Shown here: positions 1 to 8,628 of the stretch, piece after piece
How the letters are laid out: each line of letters starts with the position of its first letter
Position numbering within the stretch: the first letter of the stretch is position 1
DNA from: JAGDMJ01 sp963809695
GTDB taxonomy: Bacteria > Bacteroidota > Ignavibacteria > UBA10030 > UBA6906
Assembly (NCBI GenBank): GCA_963809695.1
Contig: CAWEKI010000009.1
Span: 496,001 to 560,000, forward strand
Length of the DNA: 64,000 bases
Direction: 5' to 3'
Position numbers and translations under genes: made by a program
Notes under the pieces: model-generated
Told to the model about the DNA's origin: nothing
What the model saw: the letters and a program-made list of their open reading frames with translations, nothing else
The model's database searches: none

Positions 1-1619
1 CACACGTGCCGGTCAGTCGCCAGTGCGGTTGCCACGACCTTCTCCTCGTCCTGCTGGATATCGGCAACAAGTTTCGTAGCTTCGAGCCCGCCACCTTTCT
101 GGAGCCTGGAGTATCGCGGGTCATACATGGCGAGATTGGCGAGCATTTCGCTGTCGAGATAGTCCGGATCGCCGGGCAGAGGGGTGAGCCTCCAATTATC
201 GGATGCGGTATTGTGCAGGGCGAAGTGGAAGATGCGCTGCGGCTCGTCGCCAGACGCAAAATAGAGCCAGGACTGATGCTGATCAACGGCCTTGGGGCCA
301 TAGGTGTTTGCGTTTTCAATTCTCCGGAACCACTCCCTTGTCTCTGTGTTGTACCTGTCCTCCAATGGCACAACCTGATCCTCCAGCCTTCTCTGCATAG
401 GATCATTGGGGTTCCACGCAACAGGGGCGTTCCCCATGGTCCGCTCGATTTTGTTCGGCGGGCCCTGACGGAGGAAGATCAGGCCCGGATCATTAAACTC
501 TTTGTTCAGGTAGAACGCATTCGGCAGTTTGAGCACTTTTGTCCGATCAGGATCTGAAAAGCCTGTGCGCAATCCATAGTACTCGAATTGCTCTTCCGCC
601 TGGACGTAACGCCGCAGATGTTCGATGAGGCGGTAGTTGATCGCAGTGGCCGGCATTGGATTGCGCACCTGCCAGAACCGGTGGAAAAAACTGCTCTTAA
701 GGCGGTCGGAGGAGAGCGAGCGGTATTGCTCCAACTCCTTATCCGCAATGATATATTTGAGATCCTCAAAGACGAGTGCCGCGCCAAGCCAGCTCGAGAT
801 AGCATCAATCCCTTTCCAATAGCAGAACTGTGCCCGCGCATCGTCATTCACCGATGCGTAGATGCGGGCAAGGGAAAGATAGCACGCTTGGGGTGGCACA
901 CCGGAAGGCTCCTTCAGAAGCTGAATCAGTGCAATTTCTGCCTCCGGGAGGTGCCTGCTCCTTCGCCGGACCTCGGCGGCGAAGTAGCGCCCATAGCCAT
1001 TTCCCTGCCCCTCCAACCAGGGCAGTACCTCATTCGGCTCGGCCTCCGAGATGTAGTGCCGGTAGATGCGGAAAAGCCCGACCTGAGCGTCAACCTGATC
1101 AGGGCGGAGGAGCAGCTGGCGGCTGGCCAGGGCAATGGCATCGGCCAACTCTTCCTGGCATTCCTTCAGTCGGGCGTACTGGTACAGCACGTCCTTGTAG
1201 AGGGAGTCACTGGCAAGCACGGCGTCAAAGTGATCGCGGGACCTTCCCCATGCAACCGTCCGAATAATCCCCGCCGTTTGCGCTCCCCATTCCCGTTCAC
1301 AGATACCGGCGCAGTAATGAGCGCCAATGTCGTGGGGATTGTATTTTAGGAGAGTGTCGCAAAGGTGAGCGGCGTCCCACCACTCTTCCTGCGCCATAGC
1401 CACCTGCACCAGGCCCAGCCTCGCTTGTCCGGTATGGAGCCCGGAAGAGAGCACCGCCTCAAACAGCGCACGTGCAGTGTCTGTGCTCCCGCGCGAGAGA
1501 TACCGATGAGCCGTCTTAAGCAAGGAATCGGGATGAACGGCGGACGAGTCCGTCTGCGCGGCGCAGAGGGAGACTGCAGCAGAGACAACGAACCAAACAA
1601 TGACACGATGAAATCTCAT
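1..1619 (-). CDS. Secreted TPR/GWxTD-domain protein, C-terminus cut by window edge
   Basis: The frame is open from an ATG at 1619 to the left edge (about 539 codons, no stop), so the C-terminus lies outside the window. Residues 1-21 form a signal peptide ending in CAA-QTD. Residues 25-300 are TPR-like helical repeats (ALFEAVL, AAHLCDTLLKYNP, ADAIALASRQLLLRPDQ). From about residue 325 comes a divergent GWxTD module: FWQVRNPMPAT, then NDPGLIFLRQGPPNKIE, then a tryptophan-rich SWLYFASGD. This resembles the canonical FWxxRDPTP ... GRVYILYGPP pattern. GWxTD proteins are typical of FCB, Acidobacteria and Gemmatimonadetes genomes and their role is not established; export to the periplasm is inferred from the leader. 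It is transcribed divergently from gcvP with its own promoter. I translated the whole span and saw no frameshift. Confidence 0.85.
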   Translation of the reverse strand, partial: MRFHRVIVWFVVSAAVSLCAAQTDSSAVHPDSLLKTAHRYLSRGSTDTARALFEAVLSSGLHTGQARLGLVQVAMAQEEWWDAAHLCDTLLKYNPHDIGAHYCAGICEREWGAQTAGIIRTVAWGRSRDHFDAVLASDSLYKDVLYQYARLKECQEELADAIALASRQLLLRPDQVDAQVGLFRIYRHYISEAEPNEVLPWLEGQGNGYGRYFAAEVRRRSRHLPEAEIALIQLLKEPSGVPPQACYLSLARIYASVNDDARAQFCYWKGIDAISSWLGAALVFEDLKYIIADKELEQYRSLSSDRLKSSFFHRFWQVRNPMPATAINYRLIEHLRRYVQAEEQFEYYGLRTGFSDPDRTKVLKLPNAFYLNKEFNDPGLIFLRQGPPNKIERTMGNAPVAWNPNDPMQRRLEDQVVPLEDRYNTETREWFRRIENANTYGPKAVDQHQSWLYFASGDEPQRIFHFALHNTASDNWRLTPLPGDPDYLDSEMLANLAMYDPRYSRLQKGGGLEATKLVADIQQDEEKVVATALATDRHV

Positions 1620-1672
1620 GGGAACCTGGTCTAGACTCTGGGAGGAATCCATGGCACCCCTCCGTCTGAAGG

Positions 1673-1701
1673 AAGTTACCGAGGCCAGGCGTCAGAATCA
1701 A
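1673..1701 (-). promoter_or_regulatory. Sigma70-type promoter of the left-edge GWxTD gene
   Basis: Read on the minus strand: TTGATT (1696-1701), a 17-base spacer, then TAACTT (1673-1678), 53 bases before the ATG at 1619. It follows the TTGnnn-N17-TAnnnT pattern seen at many starts in this window. Confidence 0.45.
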
Positions 1702-1769
1702 CTCCCCAAGCCGGGTGACTGTTCGCATCGTGAGTTTTTGTGCCCTTTGTGCTTCTCTTGTCCATGGTT

Positions 1770-1798
1770 TTGTGAATTTCTCATTTTGTCCGTATATT
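1770..1798 (+). promoter_or_regulatory. Sigma70-type promoter of gcvP
   Basis: TTGTGA (1770-1775), 17-base spacer, TATATT (1793-1798). The gcvP ATG at 1852 follows 53 bases later. No glycine-riboswitch architecture is apparent in the leader. Confidence 0.6.
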
Positions 1799-1851
1799 TT
1801 AGGATTAATGACTCCTCCTCCCCTCAACTGGAAAATCTAAGGACGCAAAGC

Positions 1852-4731
1852 ATGTCTTCTGACTCAGAGACCTCCCTCTCTTTCGCACGTCGCCACATCG
1901 GACCGGGACCGGAAGCTTCAATGGAAATGCTCAGAACGCTGGGTTACGCTTCACTCGAAGCCTTCACTAATGACGTGGTTCCCAGATCAATACGCACATC
2001 TCAGCCATTGGTGATCGGCGAACCCATTGGCGAGTATGATCTGCTTGTCAGGCTGAGGGAGATCGCATCGCAAAACAAGCCATGGCGCTCGTTCATTGGC
2101 ATGGGATATTATGACACCGTGACACCACCGGTGATCCTCCGGAATATCCTGGAAAACCCCGGATGGTACACGGCCTACACTCCATATCAGGCGGAGATCG
2201 CGCAGGGGCGCCTGGAGGCGCTGTTGAACTTTCAGACAATGGTTGCCGACCTGACCGCGCTACCCATTGCCAATGCATCTCTTCTGGATGAAGGGACTGC
2301 CGCGGCAGAGGCGATGAGCATGTTCCACGCGATCAAAGGACGCACCGCACCTGCAGCGTTCTTTGTTTCGGATTCATGCCACCCGCAAACCATAGGTGTC
2401 CTGCGGACACGTGCTCATGCTCTGGGTATCGAGATCGTTGTCGGCAAGCATCAAATCGCGGAGCTCCCGGCAGACTGCTTCGGCGCCATTGTACAATATC
2501 CAGCAACAGACGGCGCAGTGTACGATTACCGCTCATTCATAGACCAGGTTCACTCGGCAGGAGGAAAGGTCGTCGTCGCCGCTGACCTGTTGAGCCTGAC
2601 GTTGCTCACGCCACCGGGAGAATTTGGAGCAGACGCAGCCGTAGGCAGCACCCAGCGGTTTGGAATTCCGATGGGTTATGGCGGGCCCCACGCAGCGTAT
2701 CTTGCCACGATGGATGAATACAAGCGGCATATGCCCGGGCGCATCATCGGCGTTTCCGTGGATTCCCGGGGCAAGAGGGCTCTGCGGATGGCGCTTCAAA
2801 CGCGCGAGCAACATATACGGAGAGAGAAGGCCACATCCAACGTGTGCACGGCGCAGGTTCTCCTGGCAGTCATGGCAGGCATGTATGCTGTGTATCATGG
2901 GCCCGAAGGACTTGAGGAAATCGGAGGGAGAGTGCACGGCCTTGCCAGGATGCTGGCGAAAGGCCTGGAAGCCGCGGGCCATGTGCTCGTCCACAAGGAT
3001 TTCTTCGATACGTTGCGGGTGAAGCCAAAGGCCGGCACGCTGAACGCAATTCTCGAGGCTGCGGTGACCCACGGCATGAACTTCCGCAGGTATGAGGATG
3101 GCACACTGGGCATTTCGCTGGACGAGGTCGCGAACACTGCAGAAGTCGACCACCTGCTCGATGTGTTCGCTCGTGGACGGACCGGAGGACCAAGCGGCCG
3201 GCAGACTAACGGGGCGAGAGAGCAGGGCTACGAGGGAAGTATGAAGCGAACGTCACGCTATCTCCAGCACCCGGTGTTCAACAGCCATCACTCGGAAACG
3301 GAAATGCTCCGGTACATTCACGAACTGGAGTCCAGGGATCTCTCTCTGACGACGAGCATGATTCCACTCGGCTCCTGCACGATGAAGCTGAATGCAACGA
3401 CAGAAATGATCCCGGTGACCTGGACGGAATTCGGCCGGATGCATCCCTATGCGCCACAGGAACAGGCCGCCGGCTACGCGCGGATATTCCAGCAGCTCGG
3501 GGGATGGCTCGCAGACATCGCCGGCCTGCCTGCCGTCTCGCTGATGCCCAATGCCGGAGCACAGGGGGAATACACGGGCTTGCTTGTGATTCGTGCTTAT
3601 CACGCATCCAGAGGAGACAAGCAGCGCCGCGTCTGCCTGATCCCGACTTCTGCCCACGGGACAAATCCCGCGAGCGCCGTGATGGCAGGAATGGACATTG
3701 TGCTGGTCCGCTGCGACAGTTACGGCAACATCGATGTCGCCGACCTCAAAGCTAAGGCCGAGCAACACAGGGATAATCTCGCCGCCCTGATGGTTACTTA
3801 TCCCTCCACACACGGCGTGTTCGAGGAAGCCATCAAGGAGATCTGCGCGATCATTCATGCCAACGGCGGGCAGGTGTATATGGATGGCGCGAACATGAAT
3901 GCACAGGTGGGGCTCTGCCGCCCCGGAGAGGTCGGTGCGGATGTCTGTCACATCAATCTGCACAAGACGTTCTGCATCCCGCATGGCGGAGGAGGCCCGG
4001 GCATGGGACCGATTGCCGTAGCCAGGCATCTTGCCCCCTTCCTACCCGGACATCCCGTGGTTCCGGTTGGCGGCCCGGAAGCTATCGGCCCGGTCTCTGC
4101 CGCACCCTGGGGAAGCGCGAACATTTTGGTGATCTCGTGGGCCTACATCGCGATGATGGGAAGTGATGGACTGACCAAAGCCACGAAGATGGCAATCCTC
4201 AACGCAAACTACATGGCGAAGCGCCTTGAAGAATTTTATCCGGTCCTGTACAGAGGAGCCAGCGGGCACGTTGCACACGAATTCATCCTCGACCTGCGGG
4301 GCTTCAAGGAAACCGGCGTGGAGGCGGAGGATGTCGCGAAGCGCCTGATGGACTACGGGTTCCACGCTCCTACTGTCTCCTTTCCGGTCCCGGGCACGCT
4401 CATGATCGAGCCGACTGAAAGCGAGCCGAAAGAGGAGCTCGACAGATTCTGCACTACCATGATCGCCATCCGGCAGGAGATTCAGGAAATTGCGGACGGG
4501 AAAACCGACAAGCAGAATAACGTCCTTAAAAATGCTCCGCACACCGCCGATGCTGTAGCCAGTGATTCGTGGGACCGTCCATACGGACGAGAGAAAGCAG
4601 CGTTTCCGTTGCCCTGGCTGAGGACGCGCAAGTTCTGGCCTTCTGTGGGGCGCGTGAACAACGCCTATGGCGACAGGAACCTGGTCTGCACCTGTCCTCC
4701 GGTGGAAGAATACGCGGAGGCCACTGCGTAA
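1852..4731 (+). CDS. gcvP: Glycine dehydrogenase (decarboxylating), P-protein
   Basis: P-protein of the glycine cleavage system: PLP-dependent decarboxylation of glycine with transfer of the aminomethyl group to lipoyl-GcvH. The 959 residues match the single-chain (fused alpha-beta) P-protein of about 950 residues. The start is set by SLSFARRHIGP, the family N-terminus, and by AAGGA just upstream of ATG 1852; the open frame extends to 1618 but that part is not family-like. The PLP lysine is K705 in NLHKTFCIPHGGGGPGMGP. The glycine-rich SMIPLGSCTMKLN block of the C-terminal half is intact. Monocistronic, with its own promoter and a hairpin terminator. gcvH lies convergently 0.5 kb away in another operon, and gcvT is not in the window. 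Confidence 0.97.
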   Translation: MSSDSETSLSFARRHIGPGPEASMEMLRTLGYASLEAFTNDVVPRSIRTSQPLVIGEPIGEYDLLVRLREIASQNKPWRSFIGMGYYDTVTPPVILRNILENPGWYTAYTPYQAEIAQGRLEALLNFQTMVADLTALPIANASLLDEGTAAAEAMSMFHAIKGRTAPAAFFVSDSCHPQTIGVLRTRAHALGIEIVVGKHQIAELPADCFGAIVQYPATDGAVYDYRSFIDQVHSAGGKVVVAADLLSLTLLTPPGEFGADAAVGSTQRFGIPMGYGGPHAAYLATMDEYKRHMPGRIIGVSVDSRGKRALRMALQTREQHIRREKATSNVCTAQVLLAVMAGMYAVYHGPEGLEEIGGRVHGLARMLAKGLEAAGHVLVHKDFFDTLRVKPKAGTLNAILEAAVTHGMNFRRYEDGTLGISLDEVANTAEVDHLLDVFARGRTGGPSGRQTNGAREQGYEGSMKRTSRYLQHPVFNSHHSETEMLRYIHELESRDLSLTTSMIPLGSCTMKLNATTEMIPVTWTEFGRMHPYAPQEQAAGYARIFQQLGGWLADIAGLPAVSLMPNAGAQGEYTGLLVIRAYHASRGDKQRRVCLIPTSAHGTNPASAVMAGMDIVLVRCDSYGNIDVADLKAKAEQHRDNLAALMVTYPSTHGVFEEAIKEICAIIHANGGQVYMDGANMNAQVGLCRPGEVGADVCHINLHKTFCIPHGGGGPGMGPIAVARHLAPFLPGHPVVPVGGPEAIGPVSAAPWGSANILVISWAYIAMMGSDGLTKATKMAILNANYMAKRLEEFYPVLYRGASGHVAHEFILDLRGFKETGVEAEDVAKRLMDYGFHAPTVSFPVPGTLMIEPTESEPKEELDRFCTTMIAIRQEIQEIADGKTDKQNNVLKNAPHTADAVASDSWDRPYGREKAAFPLPWLRTRKFWPSVGRVNNAYGDRNLVCTCPPVEEYAEATA

Positions 4732-4761
4732 CAGGCGGTGAGCCTGCAAGACCATAAAGAA

Positions 4762-4800
4762 CAAGCCCCGGGCATGGAGTCGTCCGGGGCTTGCTGTTTA
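4762..4800 (+). terminator. Terminator-like hairpin after gcvP
   Basis: A perfect 10-bp stem CAAGCCCCGG (4762-4771)/CCGGGGCTTG (4784-4793) with a 12-base loop, 30 bases after the gcvP stop. The T-tract that follows (CTGTTTA) is weak. Confidence 0.65.
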
Positions 4801-5216
4801 GAGCCGGCGGGGAGTGCCACAAAGAGATGGGCGCTCCAGCGAACTGGATTCTGGGTTGCCTTGGAAGCCAACCCGTCCTGACGCCCGGGGACTGTGATCT
4901 CGACCCCGTACTCGGACCAGTGGATGCTCCCGCACCGGCTGACTGCTAGAGGACATCCTTCACGCTTTGACCTTGCTTCAGACTTGGCCATGCGGACGAA
5001 AACCAGGACGGCCTGGAAAAGTGGCAGTGATCGTCAAAATGTACCCGAACGCACGGAGAAAGTCAACAAAGCAGGGCCTTGGAGTGATGGTGATCCATTT
5101 TTCCCTGACTTTCCGGTCAAGCAGTTCGTCAAGGGTATCCGGTATGGATTCTGCAGAATCGAGGCAATCGGGAAAGATGCCGAATGGTCATCCGGCCGGG
5201 CCTGGATGAAATTGTA
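4801..5216. other. Gene-poor stretch between gcvP and gcvH
   Basis: About 415 bp between the convergent ends of gcvP and gcvH. Short open frames occur on both strands (for example 4967-5209 plus and 4665-4991 minus), but their translations have no recognisable motif, no ribosome binding site and uneven composition. I see no tRNA, repeat or promoter here. It may be decayed sequence. Confidence 0.5.
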
Positions 5217-5597
5217 TTACTTCCCGACCAGAGCCTTGTAGGCAGCAGCGTTCAGCAGGGAACCGAGCTCCGAAGGATTCGAAAGGGTCACCTTCACCAT
5301 CCAGCCATTTCCATAGGGATCCTTATTGACGAGCTCCGGCGTCGCGGCAAGCGCTTTGTTGACTTGTGCGATCGACCCGGACACAGGCGAATAGAGGTCA
5401 GACACGGCTTTCACGGCCTCGATGGTCCCGAAGGACTCAGACTGTTTGAGGCTTTTACCGACGGCGGGCAACTCCACGAACACCACGTCCCCCAACTCTC
5501 CCTGGGCATGCTCTGTGATGCCCACAGTCCCAGTGTTGCCATCCACGAGGATCCATTCATGGTCTTTCGTATACTTGAGATTCTCGGGGAAATTCAT
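5217..5597 (-). CDS. gcvH: Glycine cleavage system H protein
   Basis: Lipoyl carrier of the glycine cleavage system, shuttling the aminomethyl group between P- and T-proteins. The 126 residues are the normal family length. The lipoylated lysine is K63 in FGTIEAVKAVSDLYSPVSG, with the family C-terminal segment NKDPYGNGWMVKV. It is the last gene of efp-accB-accC-gcvH, 36 bases after accC, so H protein is probably co-expressed with acetyl-CoA carboxylase subunits rather than with gcvP. Grouping lipoyl- and biotin-carrier genes could coordinate cofactor-dependent enzymes; that is inference. Confidence 0.97.
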   Translation of the reverse strand: MNFPENLKYTKDHEWILVDGNTGTVGITEHAQGELGDVVFVELPAVGKSLKQSESFGTIEAVKAVSDLYSPVSGSIAQVNKALAATPELVNKDPYGNGWMVKVTLSNPSELGSLLNAAAYKALVGK

Positions 5598-5633
5598 ATC
5601 AGGCCCTTTCGAAGCATTGTTGAAGGTTCGCGT

Positions 5634-6980
5634 TCACTCCTGGGGAAGGAATTCAAAATTGTCAAGAAAGCTGGTGTCGAAATTTCCGCTTCGGAATCTT
5701 TCGTCGCGCATCACCTGCCTGTGGAAAGGAATGGTCGTCTTGATCCCCTCAATGGTGAATTCCTCCAGGGCCGAGGCCATCTTGTTGATGGCGCCCTGCC
5801 TTGTCTGTGCAAACACGACCAACTTGGCAATAAGCGAATCGTAGTATGGAGGCACCGTGTATCCCGCATAGATATGGGTATCGACGCGGACGCCGAAGCC
5901 GCCGGGCATATGGAAATCGGTGATCTTGCCCGGGCACGGCCTGAAGTCGTTGGCGGGGTCCTCCGCGTTGATCCGGCACTCCATCGCATGCCCGCGGGGA
6001 GTGATCTTTCTCTTTGGAAGCGATTCGCCGGCAGCTACCCGAAGCTGCAGCTTGATCAGGTCATGCCCGGTCACCTGCTCCGTGACCGGATGTTCCACCT
6101 GAATCCTCGTATTCATTTCCATGAAATAGAAGTTGCGATCCTTGTCCACCAAGAACTCGATCGTGCCCGCATTTTCATAGCGCACCGCCTTGCACCCTTT
6201 GATAGCAGCCTCCCCCATCTTCCGCCGCAGTTCATCGTCCACCACCGGCGACGGAGATTCCTCGATGAGCTTCTGGTGGCGCCGCTGGACCGAGCAGTCG
6301 CGTTCCCCAAAATGCATCACATTGCCGTGCTGGTCGCCGAAGACCTGCACTTCCACGTGGCGGGGTTGTTCGATATATTTTTCCACATAAAGATCGGGGT
6401 TGTTGAACGCCTGCCCGGCTTCATGTTGAGCAGTTTTGAACGCAAGGTCCATCTCCGCCTCTTCCCGCACAATGCGCATCCCCCGCCCCCCGCCTCCCGC
6501 GACTGCCTTGATGATGACGGGAAACCCGATTGCGCGGCCAACTTCCACAGCCTCGCCGGGATCCTTCAATACCCCTTCGCTTCCGGGAACCACGGGCACG
6601 CCCGCCTTCTTCATCGTCTCTTTGGCCAGCGCCTTGTCGCCCATCGCGCTGATCATCTCCGGTGTCGGCCCGATGAATTTGATCCCGGACGTCATGCAGA
6701 TCTCGGCAAAGTTTGCATTCTCGGCGAGAAAGCCGTAGCCAGGATGGATAGCATCAACGTTGGTGATCTCTGCTGCAGCGATGATGCGGGGAATTTTCAG
6801 GTAGCTTTCTTTTCCAGGGGGAGGCCCGATACAGACGGCCTCGTCAGCAAAGCGGACATGCAGCGAATCGCGATCTGCCTGCGAGTACACGGCAACGGTC
6901 TTGATGCCGAACTGCTTGCATACCCGGATGACGCGGAGGGCAATCTCTCCGCGGTTGGCGATGAGGACTTTCTTAAACAC
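5634..6980 (-). CDS. accC: Acetyl-CoA carboxylase, biotin carboxylase subunit
   Basis: ATP-dependent carboxylation of the biotin on AccB, the first half-reaction of malonyl-CoA formation for fatty acid synthesis. At 448 residues it is standard AccC length. Domains in order: N-terminal biotin-carboxylase domain (MFKKVLIANRGEIALRVIR), ATP-grasp domain with the glycine-rich loop GGGGRGMRIV, catalytic region MEMNTRIQVEHPVTE, and the C-terminal domain with AMECRINAEDP. It lies 29 bases downstream of accB in the efp-accB-accC-gcvH operon. The carboxyltransferase subunits (accA/accD or a fused form) are not in the window. Confidence 0.98.
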   Translation of the reverse strand: MFKKVLIANRGEIALRVIRVCKQFGIKTVAVYSQADRDSLHVRFADEAVCIGPPPGKESYLKIPRIIAAAEITNVDAIHPGYGFLAENANFAEICMTSGIKFIGPTPEMISAMGDKALAKETMKKAGVPVVPGSEGVLKDPGEAVEVGRAIGFPVIIKAVAGGGGRGMRIVREEAEMDLAFKTAQHEAGQAFNNPDLYVEKYIEQPRHVEVQVFGDQHGNVMHFGERDCSVQRRHQKLIEESPSPVVDDELRRKMGEAAIKGCKAVRYENAGTIEFLVDKDRNFYFMEMNTRIQVEHPVTEQVTGHDLIKLQLRVAAGESLPKRKITPRGHAMECRINAEDPANDFRPCPGKITDFHMPGGFGVRVDTHIYAGYTVPPYYDSLIAKLVVFAQTRQGAINKMASALEEFTIEGIKTTIPFHRQVMRDERFRSGNFDTSFLDNFEFLPQE

Positions 6981-7009
6981 GCCGGTGCTCCGGAATTTCT
7001 GGGGACACG

Positions 7010-7492
7010 TTACGCCTTTTCCACAAGGAAAAGGGTCTGGTCATACTCGACCGGTTGGCCGTTCTCCACCATGACCTTGACGATTTTGCCGGCGGTGTCC
7101 GCTTCGATCTCATTCATCAATTTCATGGCTTCAACGATGCAGAGCACGGTGCCCGGCTCAACCGTGGAGCCCACTTGAACAAAAGGGGCAGCATCGGGCG
7201 CGGGTGACCGATAGAATGTTCCTACAATGGGGGATTTGATTTCGTGGTACTGAGCAGCGGGTGCAGCAGCGGTCGACGCGGCGGAGGTGACGAGATGCAG
7301 CGGTGTCGGGGCTGCAGATGTTGGAAGTGCTACCTCCTGGATCGAACGCGCAATGGCCGGCGCAGTCGCCGCCTGCACGGGGGCGCCGTGCTTTACCAGC
7401 CGCACCTTCTTTCCGTCTTCCTCGATCTCGATCTCATCGACGTTGCTTTCAGAGAGAAGCTTCACCAGCTTCTTCACGTAGTTCAGGTCCAT
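7010..7492 (-). CDS. accB: Acetyl-CoA carboxylase biotin carboxyl carrier protein
   Basis: Carries carboxybiotin between biotin carboxylase and carboxyltransferase. The protein has 160 residues: an N-terminal helical segment, an Ala/Pro/Thr-rich flexible linker (about residues 38-82), and a C-terminal biotinyl domain beginning IKSPIVGTFYRSP. The biotin-accepting lysine is about K124 in CIVEAMKLMNEIEAD. It sits 23 bases after efp and 29 before accC, the common efp-accB-accC order. A biotin importer gene (bioY) lies at 37.2 kb. Confidence 0.98.
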   Translation of the reverse strand: MDLNYVKKLVKLLSESNVDEIEIEEDGKKVRLVKHGAPVQAATAPAIARSIQEVALPTSAAPTPLHLVTSAASTAAAPAAQYHEIKSPIVGTFYRSPAPDAAPFVQVGSTVEPGTVLCIVEAMKLMNEIEADTAGKIVKVMVENGQPVEYDQTLFLVEKA

Positions 7493-7515
7493 GTGGTCTC
7501 CTGGGTTCGTCGTGG

Positions 7516-8079
7516 CTACGCCTTCACCCGTTCGATGTAGTCCCCGCTTCGCGTGTCAACCTTGACAACATCCCCTTCGTTGATAAACAGCGGAACATTG
7601 ACGCTCGCCCCTGTTTCCACTCTGGCAGGCTTTGTGCCAGCGTTGGCACTGTCCCCCCGAACACCCGGAACGGTCTCAACGACCTTCAGTTCCACGGTGA
7701 TCGGCAACTCGATGCCGGTGATCTCGGTCGCGTTAAACAGGATGTCCACCGACTCGCCATCTTTCAGAAACTTTGCACCGTCTCCAATCTGCTCTTCCTG
7801 AACGGAGAGTTGCTCGTATGTGTCCTTGTCCATAAACACACACCCCGAGCCGTCCCGGTATAAGAACTGGAATTCTTTCCGCTCAATCTTTATGATTTCG
7901 ATTGCTTCCCCCGCCCTGAACCGGTTCTCGACGACTTTTCCGCTCTTGACGTTCTTGAGCTTCGTCCGAACGAATGCACGCCAGTTCCCGGGGTTCACGT
8001 GTTGAAATTCTGTAACAGTCCAGAGCTCGTTGTTGTACTTAATGACCAGGCCGGGCCGGAAATCTGACGTAGATGGCAT
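7516..8079 (-). CDS. efp: Translation elongation factor P with Asn at the tip position
   Basis: EF-P enters the ribosomal E site and rescues stalling at polyproline stretches. The 187 residues cover KOW-like, OB and C-terminal domains (GDYIERVK end). ATG 8079 is chosen because the family N-terminus MPSTSDFRPGLVIKYNNELW begins there; the frame continues upstream to 8175, across the promoter. In the loop that reaches the peptidyl-transferase centre the sequence is HVNPGNWRAFVRTKL, so the residue normally Lys or Arg (K34 in E. coli) is Asn32. That position cannot take beta-lysyl or rhamnosyl modification. First gene of the efp-accB-accC-gcvH operon, with a consensus promoter. Confidence 0.97.
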   Translation of the reverse strand: MPSTSDFRPGLVIKYNNELWTVTEFQHVNPGNWRAFVRTKLKNVKSGKVVENRFRAGEAIEIIKIERKEFQFLYRDGSGCVFMDKDTYEQLSVQEEQIGDGAKFLKDGESVDILFNATEITGIELPITVELKVVETVPGVRGDSANAGTKPARVETGASVNVPLFINEGDVVKVDTRSGDYIERVKA

Positions 8080-8133
8080 AACAGTTGGTGTAAACTCCGT
8101 AAAATGAATTAGTTGGAAAGGCACAAGGATATT

Positions 8134-8162
8134 AATATACGCACCCCCTGTCACAATGTCAA
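8134..8162 (-). promoter_or_regulatory. Consensus sigma70-type promoter of the efp-accBC-gcvH operon
   Basis: Minus strand: TTGACA (8157-8162), 17-base spacer, TATATT (8134-8139). The -35 is a perfect E. coli consensus match and the -10 differs at one base. The predicted leader is about 48 bases before the efp ATG. Confidence 0.75.
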
Positions 8163-8219
8163 GGAAGCCCGTCACACTGCCCTTCCTTGCACGATCGGGG
8201 CAGCCGTTGAAGCTGCGTC

Positions 8220-8248
8220 TTGATTTCCACCACCCATTTCCCTATCCT
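8220..8248 (+). promoter_or_regulatory. Sigma70-type promoter adjoining the lipoprotein start
   Basis: TTGATT (8220-8225), 17-base spacer, TATCCT (8243-8248). Only seven bases separate the -10 from the ATG at 8256, so transcription would begin at or next to the start codon. Confidence 0.45.
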
Positions 8249-8255
8249 CATCAAC

Positions 8256-8591
8256 ATGAGGAAGTCCATCGCCCTGATCTGCTTTGCCGCATTTTCCCTT
8301 GTTACCCTCGGGTCCTGCCGGCACGAGCGCCAAAGCAACATCCTTCCCGAGTCTGCATTCGTTTCCGTGTATGCCAGGCTTACCGCTGTCACAGTGACCG
8401 CACGCCCCGTGCCTCCCGATTCCCTCGGCTCGGCCCGGCTGGTCGATTCCATCCTGACATTGGAAGGGGTCACCAGAGAGCAATTTGACGCAACAGTCCG
8501 CTGGTACAACGAAGACGTGCAGAGGTGGAAACCGTTTTTCGATCAGGTCGTTCGTGCCCTGGAAGACTCAGTCCGGGTCCAGAAGCCCTGA
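8256..8591 (+). CDS. Small lipoprotein, DUF4296-like
   Basis: 111 residues from the ATG at 8256. The N-terminus (MRKSI, hydrophobic core, LVTLGSC) is a lipoprotein signal with the lipidated Cys about residue 20. The mature part (ILPESAFVSVYARLTAV ... VTREQFDATVRWYNEDVQRW) resembles the small DUF4296 lipoproteins of Bacteroidota, which share an (L/I)PE start and a tREqFD ... YY/WY pattern. Function is unknown. The open frame allows a start at 8220, but the lipobox geometry favours 8256. A promoter directly abutting the ATG suggests a leaderless mRNA. It ends convergently with purM. Confidence 0.75.
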   Translation: MRKSIALICFAAFSLVTLGSCRHERQSNILPESAFVSVYARLTAVTVTARPVPPDSLGSARLVDSILTLEGVTREQFDATVRWYNEDVQRWKPFFDQVVRALEDSVRVQKP

Positions 8592-8628
8592 GCGGACCAG
8601 GGACGCCGGGGCACGTGCATACAGCCTC

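Noticed and set aside
1620..1851. Glycine riboswitch upstream of gcvP
   Set aside because: The 230-bp leader shows a promoter and a ribosome binding site but no tandem aptamer pattern that I can recognise.
4665..4991. Minus-strand frame at the gcvP end as a small gene
   Set aside because: It overlaps the gcvP 3' end and its terminator hairpin, and the translation has no gene-like features.
5184..7178. A 664-codon plus-strand open frame opposite gcvH and accC
   Set aside because: It is antisense to two clear genes with intact motifs, has no ribosome binding site and its product has no recognisable domain. High GC content and codon bias create such frames.
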